This document shows positions 28,940-38,390 of a DNA stretch of 64,000 nt, piece after piece. Source of the DNA: Serratia sp. M24T3 (lineage in GTDB: Bacteria > Pseudomonadota > Gammaproteobacteria > Enterobacterales > Enterobacteriaceae). The notes beneath the pieces are model-generated. The model did not search any database. It had not been told where the DNA came from and saw only the letters and a program-made list of their open reading frames with translations. Numbering within the stretch: the stretch's first letter is position 1; each line of letters opens with the position of its first letter. The stretch covers positions 1 to 64,000 of the forward strand of contig NZ_AJHJ01000004.1 of the NCBI RefSeq assembly GCF_000257645.1. Direction: 5' to 3'. The translations under genes were made by a program, and so were the position numbers.

Positions 28940-29740
28940 TTAGCGGCCCAGATAAACTTCAATAACCTGCTCGTTGGCCTGCACTTCGCGTAGCGATCCC
29001 TCTGCTAATACTTGGCCCTGATGCAGCACGGTGACGTGATCGGCGATAGTTTCCACAAAACCCATATCGTGTTCCACCACCATCAGCGAATGCTTACCTG
29101 CCAGAGATTTAAACAGCTCGGCGGTGTATTCGGTTTCTGCATCGGTCATGCCCGCAGCGGGTTCATCAAGCAATAGCAGATGCGGTTCCTGCACCAGCAG
29201 CATGCCAATTTCCAGAAACTGTTTTTGGCCGTGGGACAACATACCCGCCATGCGATGGCGCTCGCCCTGCAAACGCAGCGTTTTCAGCATCTCGTCGATG
29301 CGATCGCGCTGCTCGCTGTTCATTTTGGCCCATAGACAGGCCCAGACAGATTTATTGGTTTTCTGGGCAATTTCGAGGTTTTCAAACACCGTTAGCGCTT
29401 CGAAAACCGTGGGTTTTTGGAACTTTCGGCCAATGCCCGACTGCGCGATACGCACCGGGTCCAACCGCGTCAGGTCGATGTTTTGGTCATATAGCACCTG
29501 CCCTGATTTCGGACGTGTTTTGCCGGTGATCACGTCCATCAGCGTGGTTTTTCCCGCGCCATTCGGGCCGATTACGCAGCGAAGTTCGCCAACGCCGATC
29601 CGCATCGACAGGTCAGTCAGGGCTTTAAAACCGTCAAAGCTGACGTTGATTTTATCCAGCATCAAAATTGGATCGGTCTGCTCGCGATGTTGATCCGCAG
29701 GCTGTTGTTGAGTAAAGAGATCCATTGTCATTGAATTCAT
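28940..29740 (-). CDS. urtD: Urea ABC transporter ATP-binding subunit UrtD
   Basis: A 266-residue ABC ATPase, LivG-like, partner of UrtE. Walker A is GPNGAGKTT, a signature-like region is MLSHGQKQFLEIGMLL (LSHGQ in place of LSGGQ is usual for UrtD), and Walker B is LLLLDEPAAGM. The start overlaps the stop of urtC by four bases (ATGA), implying translational coupling. Confidence 0.93.
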   Translation of the reverse strand: MNSMTMDLFTQQQPADQHREQTDPILMLDKINVSFDGFKALTDLSMRIGVGELRCVIGPNGAGKTTLMDVITGKTRPKSGQVLYDQNIDLTRLDPVRIAQSGIGRKFQKPTVFEALTVFENLEIAQKTNKSVWACLWAKMNSEQRDRIDEMLKTLRLQGERHRMAGMLSHGQKQFLEIGMLLVQEPHLLLLDEPAAGMTDAETEYTAELFKSLAGKHSLMVVEHDMGFVETIADHVTVLHQGQVLAEGSLREVQANEQVIEVYLGR

Positions 29741-30813
29741 TGCGCTTTCCTCTTACGCAGCAGGCCAATTACGCCCTCTGGCAGGAACAAAGTCACGACG
29801 ATAAACATTGCGCCGAGAATAAACTGCCAATATTCAGGGATAGCTACAGTGAACCAGCTTTTAGCACCGTTAACGATACCAGCGCCCAGAATGGGGCCAA
29901 TCAGTGTGCCGCGACCGCCCAGAGCGACCCAAATCGCTGCTTCGATCGAGTTGGTCGGGGACATTTCGCTGGGATTGATAATGCCAACCTGCGGGACATA
30001 TAAAGCCCCGGCGAGGCCGCAAATCATCGCCGAGACGGTCCACACGAAAAGTTTGAAGCCTTTTGGATCGTAACCGCAGAAGATGAGACGGTTCTCGGCA
30101 TCGCGTACTGCCGTCAAAACGCGGCCATACTTGCTGCGCGCCAGTGCAAAACCCAAGGCCAGACTGGCAACCAGCAGCAGAACGGTGGTGATAAACAGTC
30201 CAACGCGGGTCGAGGTGGCGGTGACTTGAAAACCGAGCAGGGTGGTGAAGCCGGTAAAGCCATTGTTGCCGCCAAAGCCCGTTTCATTGCGGAAAAACAG
30301 CAACATACCGGCGTAAGTCAGCGCCTGGGTCATGATTGAGAAATAGACCCCTTTTATTTTCGAACGGAAAGCGAAATAGCCGAATACAAAAGCCAACGCG
30401 CCGGGCACTAAAACAATCAGACACAAAGCCCAGGCGAAATGCTGGGTTCCGGCCCAAAACCACGGCAGTTCAGTCCATGACAGGAACGACATAAAGTCTG
30501 GCAGGCCGCTGCCTGAGGCCTGGCGCATCAGGTACATCCCCATCGCATAACCGCCGAGGGCAAAAAACAGTCCGTGGCCGAGAGACAGCAAGCCTGCATA
30601 GCCCCAAACCAGATCCAGCGCGATCGCGACGATCGCATAGCACAGGATCTTGCCCACCAGTGTCAGGGTGTAAGTTGAAATCGATAGAGGATTGGTCTGC
30701 GGCAGCAGCGCCAAAAATGGCATGATCAGCAGCGCAATCAGCACCAGTATGCCCACGCTTATCGCCACGCGCGGCGCTTTCTGCACGCCGGTAATCGTCA
30801 ATGGTTGCGTCAT
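29737..30813 (-). CDS. urtC: Urea ABC transporter permease UrtC
   Basis: A 358-residue LivM-type inner-membrane permease with 8-10 hydrophobic segments. Conserved features are DLVWGYAGLLSLGHGLFFALG near the N-terminus and the cytoplasmic EAA-like stretch AVRDAENRLIFCGYDP. It pairs with UrtB to form the urea channel. The start overlaps the urtB stop (TGATG), and the stop overlaps urtD. Confidence 0.93.
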   Translation of the reverse strand: MTQPLTITGVQKAPRVAISVGILVLIALLIMPFLALLPQTNPLSISTYTLTLVGKILCYAIVAIALDLVWGYAGLLSLGHGLFFALGGYAMGMYLMRQASGSGLPDFMSFLSWTELPWFWAGTQHFAWALCLIVLVPGALAFVFGYFAFRSKIKGVYFSIMTQALTYAGMLLFFRNETGFGGNNGFTGFTTLLGFQVTATSTRVGLFITTVLLLVASLALGFALARSKYGRVLTAVRDAENRLIFCGYDPKGFKLFVWTVSAMICGLAGALYVPQVGIINPSEMSPTNSIEAAIWVALGGRGTLIGPILGAGIVNGAKSWFTVAIPEYWQFILGAMFIVVTLFLPEGVIGLLRKRKAQ

Positions 30814-32426
30814 CAGTCAATCACCCTGCCTTTGAAGGCGAAGAGTCCCTGCGGACGTTTTTGGATAAACAGGATGATCAGCGCGAGGATCAGGATTTTG
30901 CCCAATACTGCACCGATTTCCGGTTCGAGGATTTTATTGACGATACCCAGTCCAAACGCCGCGACCACGGTTCCCGCCAGTTGACCGACGCCGCCGAGCA
31001 CCACCACCAGGAAGGAGTCGATGATATAACCCTGGCCCAACTCGGGGCCGACGTTACCCAGCTGCGACAGCGCTACGCCGCCCAGACCGGCAATGCCCGA
31101 GCCGAGTCCAAACGCCAGCATGTCGACCTTACCCGTCGGTACGCCGCAGCAGGCCGCCATTGCGCGATTCTGTGTTACAGCGCGAACATTCATACCGAGA
31201 CGGGTTTTATTCAACAGTAGCCAGGTCAATGCCAGCACCAGCAATACAAAAACGATCACCGCGATTCGGTTGTACGGTAGCACCAGATTCGGCAGCAGTT
31301 GAATACCGCCAGACAGCCAGTTCGGGTTGGCAACCTCGACGTTTTGCGCGCCAAAAAGCACCCGCACGCCTTGAATCAGAATCAGGCTGATACCCCACGT
31401 TGCCAGCAAAGTTTCCAGTGGACGACCATATAGATGGCGGATCACCGTGCGCTCGAGCAGCATGCCGATGCCAGCCGTAATAAAGAACGCCACCGGCAGC
31501 GCCACCAGCGGGTATATCGCCAGCAGCCCGGGCGCGTAATGTTGAAACAGCGACTGCACCATGTAGGTGGAATAGGAGCCAAGCATCAGCATCTCGCCGT
31601 GCGCCATATTGATAACGCCGAGCAGGCCGTAGGTAATTGCCAGACCCAATGCTGCCAGCAGCAGAATCGATCCTAGTGAAAGTCCGGTAAAAGCCTGCCC
31701 CAGCCAGTCGCCAATCATCAGGCGATGCTGCACGGCCTTCAGGCTTGCCAACGCGGCGGTGCGCACCGTGGCGTCAGCTTCAATTTTCGGGTCGGTCAGC
31801 GGCTGTAAATGCCCCTGAGTATCCGGGTCCGACGACGCGCCGAGCAGCTCGACAGCGTGCAGGCGAACCTGAGGATTCGGGTCAGCGAGCTGTAAATTGG
31901 CCAGCGCAATGCTTAACGCTTCGTGTACTACGCTGTCTTGTTCCAGCGCCAAACGCTTGGTAAGCAGCGGTAATTGGTCGGCCTGTGCTTCGCGCTGCAA
32001 GGTTTTGGCAGCCTGCAAACGCACTGCGCTGTCTTTGCTGACCAGACGATGGGCAGAGAGGGCATTGTTGATCAGATTTCGTATCCGATTGTTAAGCCAC
32101 ACAGGTTTGACATCACCCTGCGGTTTTGCGGTCCCTTCCAGCGGTGTCAGTACATTGCCTTGCTGAACAAACGCGTGGTGCGCTTCATCAATCACGACAT
32201 CTTCCTGCTTTAATGCCTCTAACAGTGGCAACCGTTCTGGCTGCGGATCGCTTGCCCACTGCTGAAGCAGCGTAGCCTGCTCCGAGCGGTTGGCTGCTGC
32301 AAAATCGTCAGCAGGACCGGCCTTGGCCCACAGCGGCAGGCAGCAAAGCAGGAAAGTGAGGGTTCGCATGCTCGGCCTGGGGCTGAGTGGCAAACGTAGG
32401 AGGCGCAAGAGTTTCATCATGGTCAT
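30813..32426 (-). CDS. urtB: Urea ABC transporter permease UrtB
   Basis: A 537-residue LivH-type permease of the long UrtB form. A signal-like N-terminus (LTFLLCCLPLWAKA) is followed by a periplasmic region of about 220 residues with HEAT-like helices, and then the permease core from GLSLGSILLLAALGLAITYG. The long periplasmic domain distinguishes UrtB from LivH. Several clustered ATG codons (32426, 32420, 32417) make the exact start uncertain. It is separated from urtA by a strong hairpin. Confidence 0.92.
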   Translation of the reverse strand: MTMMKLLRLLRLPLSPRPSMRTLTFLLCCLPLWAKAGPADDFAAANRSEQATLLQQWASDPQPERLPLLEALKQEDVVIDEAHHAFVQQGNVLTPLEGTAKPQGDVKPVWLNNRIRNLINNALSAHRLVSKDSAVRLQAAKTLQREAQADQLPLLTKRLALEQDSVVHEALSIALANLQLADPNPQVRLHAVELLGASSDPDTQGHLQPLTDPKIEADATVRTAALASLKAVQHRLMIGDWLGQAFTGLSLGSILLLAALGLAITYGLLGVINMAHGEMLMLGSYSTYMVQSLFQHYAPGLLAIYPLVALPVAFFITAGIGMLLERTVIRHLYGRPLETLLATWGISLILIQGVRVLFGAQNVEVANPNWLSGGIQLLPNLVLPYNRIAVIVFVLLVLALTWLLLNKTRLGMNVRAVTQNRAMAACCGVPTGKVDMLAFGLGSGIAGLGGVALSQLGNVGPELGQGYIIDSFLVVVLGGVGQLAGTVVAAFGLGIVNKILEPEIGAVLGKILILALIILFIQKRPQGLFAFKGRVID

Positions 32427-32456
32427 CACCGCTTCTAAAAATCACTAATAAACTTA

Positions 32457-32488
32457 CTCTCCACCAAGGTGCAGGCCTTGGTGGAGAG
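32457..32488 (-). repeat. Perfect 13-bp hairpin between urtA and urtB
   Basis: CTCTCCACCAAGG (32457..32469) pairs with CCTTGGTGGAGAG (32476..32488) around a 6-base loop. On the minus strand it follows the urtA stop. Such a stem usually protects the binding-protein mRNA or partly terminates, giving an excess of UrtA over the membrane subunits. Confidence 0.8.
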
Positions 32489-32497
32489 CCAGATTAA

Positions 32498-33766
32498 CTA
32501 CTGAGTGGTTTTCACCGGATAATCAGGCTTTTTGTCGTCGCCTGGGATATACGGGCTCCACGGCTGGGCGCGGATAGGTTTGTCGGTCTGCCAAACGACG
32601 TTGAACTGGCCGTTGGACTGGATTTCGCCGATCATTACCGGTTTGTGCAGGTGATGGTTGGTGGCATCCATGGTCAGGGTGTAGCCATCTGGTGCTTTGA
32701 AGGTTTGACCTGCCATCGCGGCGCGAACTTTGTCGACGTCGGTTGTGCCAGCTTTCTGCACCGCCTGCACCCACATGTGGATGCCGACATAAGTCGCTTC
32801 CATCGGGTCATTGGTTACAGCAGAATCGGCATTCGGCAGGTGATGCGCCTTGGCATAGGCTTTCCATTCAGCGACGAAAGCTTTGTTGGTTGGATTATCC
32901 AGCGACTGGAAGTAGTTCCATGACGCCAAATCACCGACCAGTGGTTTGGTATCAATCCCGCGCAGCTCTTGTTCACCAACCGAGAAGGCAACAACCGGTA
33001 CGTCGGTGGCTTTCACGCCCTGGTTGGCCAGCTCTTTATAGAATGGAACGTTGGAGTCACCGTTAATGGTTGAAATAACTGCTGTTTTACCGCCAGCTGC
33101 GAATTTCTTGATGTTAGAAACGATGGTTTGATAATCGCTGTAGCCAAACGGCGTATACACTTCTTCGATGTCTTTATCCTGAACGCCTTTGGAATGCAGA
33201 TATGCGCGCAGAATTTTGTTGGTCGTGCGTGGATAAACATAATCTGTACCCAGCAGGAAGAAGCGTTTGGCACCGCCGCCGTCTTCGCTCATCAAGTATT
33301 GTACCGCCGGAATTGCCTGCTGGTTTGGCGCTGCGCCGGTATAAAACACGTTTGGCGACATCTCTTCGCCTTCGTACTGCACCGGATAGAACAACAGGCC
33401 GTTCAGCTCTTCAAATACCGGCAGCACGGATTTACGCGAAACCGAGGTCCAGCAGCCGAACACAACGGCAACTTTGTCCTGAGTTAACAGCTGACGCGCT
33501 TTTTCAGCGAACAGCGGCCAGTTTGAAGCTGGGTCAACCACCACCGGTTCGAGTTTTTTACCCAACACACCGCCGTGAGCATTGATATCGTCAATGGTCA
33601 TTAGCGCGACATCTTTCAGAGGCGTTTCGGAAATGGCCATGGTGCCTGAAAGCGAATGCATGATACCCACCTTGATGGTATCGGCGGCCTGTGCAGTGAA
33701 TGCCAGACCCATGCTGACCACGGTTGCCGAGAGAGCAAAAGCTTTGATAAAGCGACGACGTTGCAT
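32498..33766 (-). CDS. urtA: Urea ABC transporter substrate-binding protein UrtA
   Basis: A 422-residue periplasmic binding protein of the HAAT family. The N-terminus MQRRRFIKAFALSATVV has a twin-arginine-like RRRFIK motif and a hydrophobic core ending FTAQA, so Tat export is likely. The mature part starts DTIKVGIMHSLSGTMAISE, as in UrtA/FmdD proteins. First gene of the transporter operon. The start follows AGGGGAC at good spacing. Confidence 0.93.
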   Translation of the reverse strand: MQRRRFIKAFALSATVVSMGLAFTAQAADTIKVGIMHSLSGTMAISETPLKDVALMTIDDINAHGGVLGKKLEPVVVDPASNWPLFAEKARQLLTQDKVAVVFGCWTSVSRKSVLPVFEELNGLLFYPVQYEGEEMSPNVFYTGAAPNQQAIPAVQYLMSEDGGGAKRFFLLGTDYVYPRTTNKILRAYLHSKGVQDKDIEEVYTPFGYSDYQTIVSNIKKFAAGGKTAVISTINGDSNVPFYKELANQGVKATDVPVVAFSVGEQELRGIDTKPLVGDLASWNYFQSLDNPTNKAFVAEWKAYAKAHHLPNADSAVTNDPMEATYVGIHMWVQAVQKAGTTDVDKVRAAMAGQTFKAPDGYTLTMDATNHHLHKPVMIGEIQSNGQFNVVWQTDKPIRAQPWSPYIPGDDKKPDYPVKTTQ

Positions 33767-33807
33767 ATAAGTCCCCTGTTAAGTACTGGGCCCGTCATCT
33801 TTCACGT

Positions 33808-33823
33808 TGCAGATGCGTTACCT
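33808..33823 (-). promoter_or_regulatory. Possible sigma-54 promoter of urtA
   Basis: On the minus strand AGGTAACGCATCTGCA keeps the invariant GG-N10-GC spacing and the TGCA end of the -12 element, but the -24 element is poor (AGGTAA against TGGCAC). It would start transcription about 30 bases before the urtA ATG. Suggestive only. Confidence 0.3.
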
Positions 33824-33843
33824 GCGCAGTCTCACACCTGTCA

Positions 33844-33857
33844 CTTACTTAAGTAAG
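33844..33857. promoter_or_regulatory. Perfect palindrome upstream of urtA
   Basis: CTTACTTAAGTAAG is a perfect 14-bp palindrome between gntR and urtA, about 80 bases before the urtA start. It is a candidate operator, possibly for the adjacent GntR protein. Confidence 0.4.
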
Positions 33858-33956
33858 CTCTCGATGATTTGCCCGCTTGCCGCTCTCTGCACCATAAAAT
33901 CTATAGGGCGTGCTGTTTTTAAAAAGCTACTTTGAGAAAAACCACTTTAAAAAAAG

Positions 33957-34676
33957 TCACGATGACGGGGTATCGACATCGTTTTCTGGTCGCGCCTGGT
34001 GCAGCATGTGTAAAGTAATTTTGCGCACCTCGGCTTTACTGACGGCAATGTGATCTTGTAGTTGGCGCTGTGCCTCCTGGGTTTGGCGTTGCATGATGGC
34101 GAGCAAGATGCTCGCGTGTTCGCTGTAGGTCGCGTTGACGCGCGCGTCCTTGGTAAAGTCCAGCCGCCGGATAATGCGGATCTTCTCGGTCAGGTCGCGA
34201 TGGATTTTTGCCATCTCGCCGTTGCCCGCCGCCGCTACCAGCGCCATGTGAAATTCTTCGTCGAAACGTGAAACGATTTGACCGTCTTCCAGCCTTGGCT
34301 CGTCTATCCAGAAACTCTTGAGAGGCAGCAGAGCTTCGGGCGTTTCTGCCTGAGCGCAAAGGCGTTTTACCGCCTCGAGTTCCAGCACGATGCGCAGGTC
34401 ATAGAGCTGTTCGAAATACTCGAAATCGAACGGGCGCACCTGCCAGCCGCTGCGGAAAAACACTTCCACGTAACCCTCGCGCTCAAGCCAGAACAGCGCC
34501 TGACGCACCGGCGTGCGGCTGACTTCCATGCGTTCTGCGACTTCGTTTTCGCTAAAGCGGTCGCCCGGCAGCATGCGAAAACTAAAAATATCGTCTTTCA
34601 GCTGTAGATAAATCCGCTCTGCCAATCCTTCCGGGCGGGCCTTGCTGCGTCCGCTTCGTGCGCCGGTAAGCTGCAT
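33957..34676 (-). CDS. GntR-family (FadR/FCD) transcriptional regulator
   Basis: A 239-residue regulator with an N-terminal winged helix (about 18-85: AERIYLQLKDDIFSFRMLPG, then SENEVAERMEVSRTPVRQAL) and a helical FCD ligand domain (about 95-225, with DEEFHMALVAAAGN supplying metal-ligand-type D and H). It lies between urea carboxylase (12-base gap) and urtA, so it is the likely local regulator of urea uptake and breakdown. The inducer is unknown; urea or allophanate are reasonable guesses. Confidence 0.9.
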   Translation of the reverse strand: MQLTGARSGRSKARPEGLAERIYLQLKDDIFSFRMLPGDRFSENEVAERMEVSRTPVRQALFWLEREGYVEVFFRSGWQVRPFDFEYFEQLYDLRIVLELEAVKRLCAQAETPEALLPLKSFWIDEPRLEDGQIVSRFDEEFHMALVAAAGNGEMAKIHRDLTEKIRIIRRLDFTKDARVNATYSEHASILLAIMQRQTQEAQRQLQDHIAVSKAEVRKITLHMLHQARPENDVDTPSS

Positions 34677-34688
34677 AAATAATCCTTG

Positions 34689-37600
34689 TTAAACGTTGTC
34701 GGACTCGTTTTTACCGATGGCATCTTTATCGATGCTGTCTTTATCGATCCCATCTTTATCGATCCATAGAAGCGCATCGCCGGGACCCACCGGACGGCCC
34801 TGCTGGCAAGCGATCTTGAGCACTGTGCCTGCACAAGGAGCATTAACAGACAGCTCCATTTTCATTGCCTCAACCACAATCAGCGGCTGACCCGCCTCAA
34901 CGACTTGGCCGGGTTCAACCAGAATTTTCCAGATGTTGCCGTTTAAATCAGCGCTCACCAGCTGGCCCGGCTGATCGGCGAGGTCTTCAACCGGTGGCGC
35001 ACCGTTGACGGCAGCATCAACCGCCGCGCTTTCCTGCGCCTGCCAATGAGCCACTTCACTGATAAATGCGCTTTGCTGACGCTGGCGAAAATCGGCGATA
35101 TCTTCAGCATTATCGGCAATAAAACGGGTATATTCGGCGAAATCAAACTCAGTCTGCTCGATGCGAACCTGTGCGCGCCCTTCGCGGAAAGCGTCGCGCT
35201 GCTCTTCAAGCTCGGCCTCGGTGACCTGATAGAAACGTACCTGGTCGAAGAAGTGCAACAGCCACGGTTCGCCCTGTTCAAACTGTTCGTTTTTAAGGAA
35301 TTTGTTCCATATTGGCAGTGTACGGCCCACCAGCTGATAGCCCCCCGGTGAGTCCATGCCGTAAATGCACATATACATGCCGCCAATACCTACCGTGCCC
35401 TCGGCGGTATGGGTTCGGGCCGGGTTATATTTCGAGCTCAGCAGGCGATGACGTGGATCAATCGGCACCGCGCAAGGTGCGCCGAGGTATACATCCCCCA
35501 ACCCAAGAATGAGATAGCTGGCGTTGAACAGGATGTCTTTGACTTCTTCACGGCTGGCTAAACCATTGGTGCGCTGAATGAAATCAACGTTGTTTGGCAG
35601 CCACGGTGCCTCAGTGCGCACGGTTTGCTGATAACGCTCGACGGCGGCCAGTGTGGCGGTGTCTTCAAAAGCCATCGGCATGTGTACGATGCGGGTCGGG
35701 ATTTTCAGTTGGCTGACGTCGGCCAGCTGCAGCTCCAACGCCAGCAGGTGTTTCAGCAACGCTGACTGATGCAGTACGCGGCTGTCGTAGCGAACCTGCA
35801 ACGAGCGCACGCCCGGTGAAAGTTCTTCAATTCCCGGCTCGGCGGCTTCGCGAATCGCCTTCATTAACAGATAAATACGCAGACGCAGCGCCAAATCCAG
35901 CACGTTATCGCCGTATTCGATCAGTACATAGCCGTCACCGGCCTGACGATAAACCACGCAAGGGCGGTCTTCGCTGGCTGGCAGCTCGGCTAAAATAGTC
36001 GCAGAAGCCGTCTTGGCGGGCAGTAAAGACGGTACCTGCATTTCCATCGCTTCAATCGGCATTAACGAGTCGATAGTGCCTTGTTGCGCCATTTCCAGCG
36101 CCTGCGCCTGTTCGAAGCTGATCGGATGGAAGCGAATACGATCGCCCGGTTTCACCTGACCGACCTTCCACAGCTCGGCCTTGGCAATAGTCACCGGACA
36201 AACGAAACCGCCGAGACTCGGTCCGTCACGGGTCAGGATCACCGGGAAATCGCCGGTAAAGTTGATTGCGCCAATCGCGTATTCGCAGTCGTGAACGTTG
36301 GAAGGATGCAAGCCCGCTTCGCCGCCGTCCAGCCGCGCCCACTGCGGTTTTGGACCGGTAAGACGCACGCCGAGGCGATTTGAGTTGTAATGCACCTGCC
36401 ATTCAGAATCAAAAAACGTGTCGATTGACTCTTTGGTGAAGAAATCCGGTGCACCGTGCGGGCCGTAAAGCACGCCGATACTCCAGTCATCGCCGTAAGC
36501 CGGGACGATATGAGCGGCAGCGGCCTGCGGTAAATCTACCGGTGCCGGGGTGGTGCAGGCGGCAAGCTCTGGCTGCGAAACGGTCAACATATCGGCGACA
36601 CGTAAAGTGCGACCAGCATGACCGCCAAACTGGCCGAGAGCAAAGGTCGAGCGGCTGCCCAAATACACCGGCACGTCGAACCCGTTGCGCACGGCGAGAT
36701 AGGTACGGCAACCGCTGGTGGCGCGGCCAAGGGTTAATACTTGCCCGGCTTTAATATCAATCGGCTGCCAGTAGGCAACCTCGTTGCCGTCCAGATCGGC
36801 GGGACACGCCGCGCCGGTCAGTGCAATAGTGGCATCGCAGTGGAAACGCAAAGTCGGGCCTTGCAGAGTAAATTCCAGACCTGCGGCATCAAGGTGATTA
36901 CCTACGATGCGGTTGGCGAGGCGGAAGGCAAAATCGTCCATCGGACCCGAAGGCGGCACGCCAATATCCCAGTAGCCGAGGCGGCCCGGGTAATCCTGAA
37001 TGCTGCTGTAGGTACCGGGAGAGATCACTTCTACGGCCTGTGGTTTGTACACGAAGCTGTCGAGCATGCGAGTCCACATTTCGCGCTGATGGAACAGCGG
37101 AGTTGCCACTACCTGACGCAGATAATCGATATTGCTGGCAATGCCGTGCAAACGCGTGGCCGCCAGTGCCTGAGACATTTTTTCCAACGCCTGCTCACGG
37201 TTGTCGCCGTAAACAATCAGCTTGGCGATCATCGGGTCATAAAACGCCGAGACTTCACTGCCGGTAGAAACCCAACCATCGACGCGAACATCTTCCGGGA
37301 AGAATACTTCGGTCAATACACCCGGACATGGCAGGAAGTTTTTCAGCGGATCTTCAGCGTAGATACGCACTTCAATCGATGCGCCTTTCGGCGGCTGCTG
37401 CATACGCGGCCAGTCCAGCGGCTCATCGGCGGCGACGCGCAGCATGCATTCGATCAGGTCCAGACCGGTCACCATCTCGGTCACCGGATGCTCAACCTGC
37501 AAGCGGGTATTGACCTCGAGGAAATAAAACTCGTCGCGCGCGGCATCGTAGATGTATTCCACTGTACCGGCGCTGCGATAGTTTACTGATTCTCCCAGCT

Positions 37601-38378
37601 TGACCGCTGAACGATGCAGGGCTTCGCGAGTCGCCTGAGGCAGATTCGGCGCGGGAGTTTCTTCGACCACCTTCTGGTTGCGGCGCTGCAAAGAGCAGTC
37701 ACGCTCGCCGAGAGCAACCACGTTGCCCTTGCCGTCGCCAAAAATCTGTACTTCCACGTGACGGGCGCGATCGACGAAACGCTCGAGGAACACACCGGCG
37801 TCACGGAAAAACTGCTCGCCGAGGCGTTTTACGCTGTCCCATGCGGCACGCAACGCGGCTTCATCGTCACAGCGGGTTAAACCAATCCCGCCACCGCCTG
37901 CGGTGCTTTTCAACATAATCGGATAGCCGATATTCGCCGCAGCGGTGACGGCTTCTTCAATACTGTCTAACAGGGCTGTGCCGGGCGTCATCGGCACATC
38001 GGCAATGGCTGCCAGTTCACGGGCGCGGTGCTTGAGGCCGAATTCACGGATTTGATGCGCAGTCGGGCCGATAAACGCGATCCCCGCGGCTTCACAGGCA
38101 TCGGCGAATTCGGCGCTTTCGGATAAAAAACCGTAGCCCGGATAAATCGCCTGCGCGCCGGTTTCTTTGGCGGCGGCCAAAATTTTGTCAATCAGCAGGT
38201 AGCTTTCACTGGCTTTTTCACCGCCGAGTGCGACGGCAATATCGGCATCGGTAACGTGTGGCGCATTGCTGTCGGCATCGGAATAAACCGCTACGCTGGT
38301 CACACCCAGTCGTTTCAAGGTACGAATGGCGCGGCAGGCAATTTCACCCCGGTTGGCAATCAGGACAGTATTGAACAT
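34689..38378 (-). CDS. uca: Urea carboxylase (biotin-dependent)
   Basis: A 1229-residue enzyme that carboxylates urea to allophanate using ATP, bicarbonate and biotin. Order: biotin carboxylase with ATP-grasp (about 1-450; LIANRGEIACRAIRTLKRLG, STAGGGGIGLT), carboxyltransferase domain of the KipA/AHS2 type (from about 460), KipI/AHS1 type (from about 810), and a biotinyl domain with Lys near 1173 in VVEAMKMELS. The length is normal for the family. The start follows GAGGAGCC. The extreme C-terminus carries a four-unit IDKD-type repeat. It is 12 bases after atzF, in the same operon. Confidence 0.93.
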   Translation of the reverse strand: MFNTVLIANRGEIACRAIRTLKRLGVTSVAVYSDADSNAPHVTDADIAVALGGEKASESYLLIDKILAAAKETGAQAIYPGYGFLSESAEFADACEAAGIAFIGPTAHQIREFGLKHRARELAAIADVPMTPGTALLDSIEEAVTAAANIGYPIMLKSTAGGGGIGLTRCDDEAALRAAWDSVKRLGEQFFRDAGVFLERFVDRARHVEVQIFGDGKGNVVALGERDCSLQRRNQKVVEETPAPNLPQATREALHRSAVKLGESVNYRSAGTVEYIYDAARDEFYFLEVNTRLQVEHPVTEMVTGLDLIECMLRVAADEPLDWPRMQQPPKGASIEVRIYAEDPLKNFLPCPGVLTEVFFPEDVRVDGWVSTGSEVSAFYDPMIAKLIVYGDNREQALEKMSQALAATRLHGIASNIDYLRQVVATPLFHQREMWTRMLDSFVYKPQAVEVISPGTYSSIQDYPGRLGYWDIGVPPSGPMDDFAFRLANRIVGNHLDAAGLEFTLQGPTLRFHCDATIALTGAACPADLDGNEVAYWQPIDIKAGQVLTLGRATSGCRTYLAVRNGFDVPVYLGSRSTFALGQFGGHAGRTLRVADMLTVSQPELAACTTPAPVDLPQAAAAHIVPAYGDDWSIGVLYGPHGAPDFFTKESIDTFFDSEWQVHYNSNRLGVRLTGPKPQWARLDGGEAGLHPSNVHDCEYAIGAINFTGDFPVILTRDGPSLGGFVCPVTIAKAELWKVGQVKPGDRIRFHPISFEQAQALEMAQQGTIDSLMPIEAMEMQVPSLLPAKTASATILAELPASEDRPCVVYRQAGDGYVLIEYGDNVLDLALRLRIYLLMKAIREAAEPGIEELSPGVRSLQVRYDSRVLHQSALLKHLLALELQLADVSQLKIPTRIVHMPMAFEDTATLAAVERYQQTVRTEAPWLPNNVDFIQRTNGLASREEVKDILFNASYLILGLGDVYLGAPCAVPIDPRHRLLSSKYNPARTHTAEGTVGIGGMYMCIYGMDSPGGYQLVGRTLPIWNKFLKNEQFEQGEPWLLHFFDQVRFYQVTEAELEEQRDAFREGRAQVRIEQTEFDFAEYTRFIADNAEDIADFRQRQQSAFISEVAHWQAQESAAVDAAVNGAPPVEDLADQPGQLVSADLNGNIWKILVEPGQVVEAGQPLIVVEAMKMELSVNAPCAGTVLKIACQQGRPVGPGDALLWIDKDGIDKDSIDKDAIGKNESDNV
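34704..34763 (-). repeat. Four 15-bp tandem repeats in the 3' end of urea carboxylase
   Basis: Units ATCGATAAAGATGGG, ATCGATAAAGACAGC, ATCGATAAAGATGCC and the degenerate ATCGGTAAAAACGAG encode IDKDG-IDKDS-IDKDA-IGKNE directly after the biotinyl domain. In-frame repeats can expand or contract without breaking the gene. Confidence 0.85.
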
Positions 38379-38390
38379 GTTCGTGGCTCC

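Noticed and set aside
33878-33895. Second sigma-54-like sequence and a lone TGCACC half-site upstream of urtA
   Set aside because: GG-N10 is followed by GG rather than GC, and no second NtrC half-site is at the right distance.
36741-37589. Long + strand frame of 282 codons opposite urea carboxylase
   Set aside because: It is the antisense shadow of a highly conserved biotin carboxylase and carboxyltransferase coding region, with no ribosome binding site or family motif.
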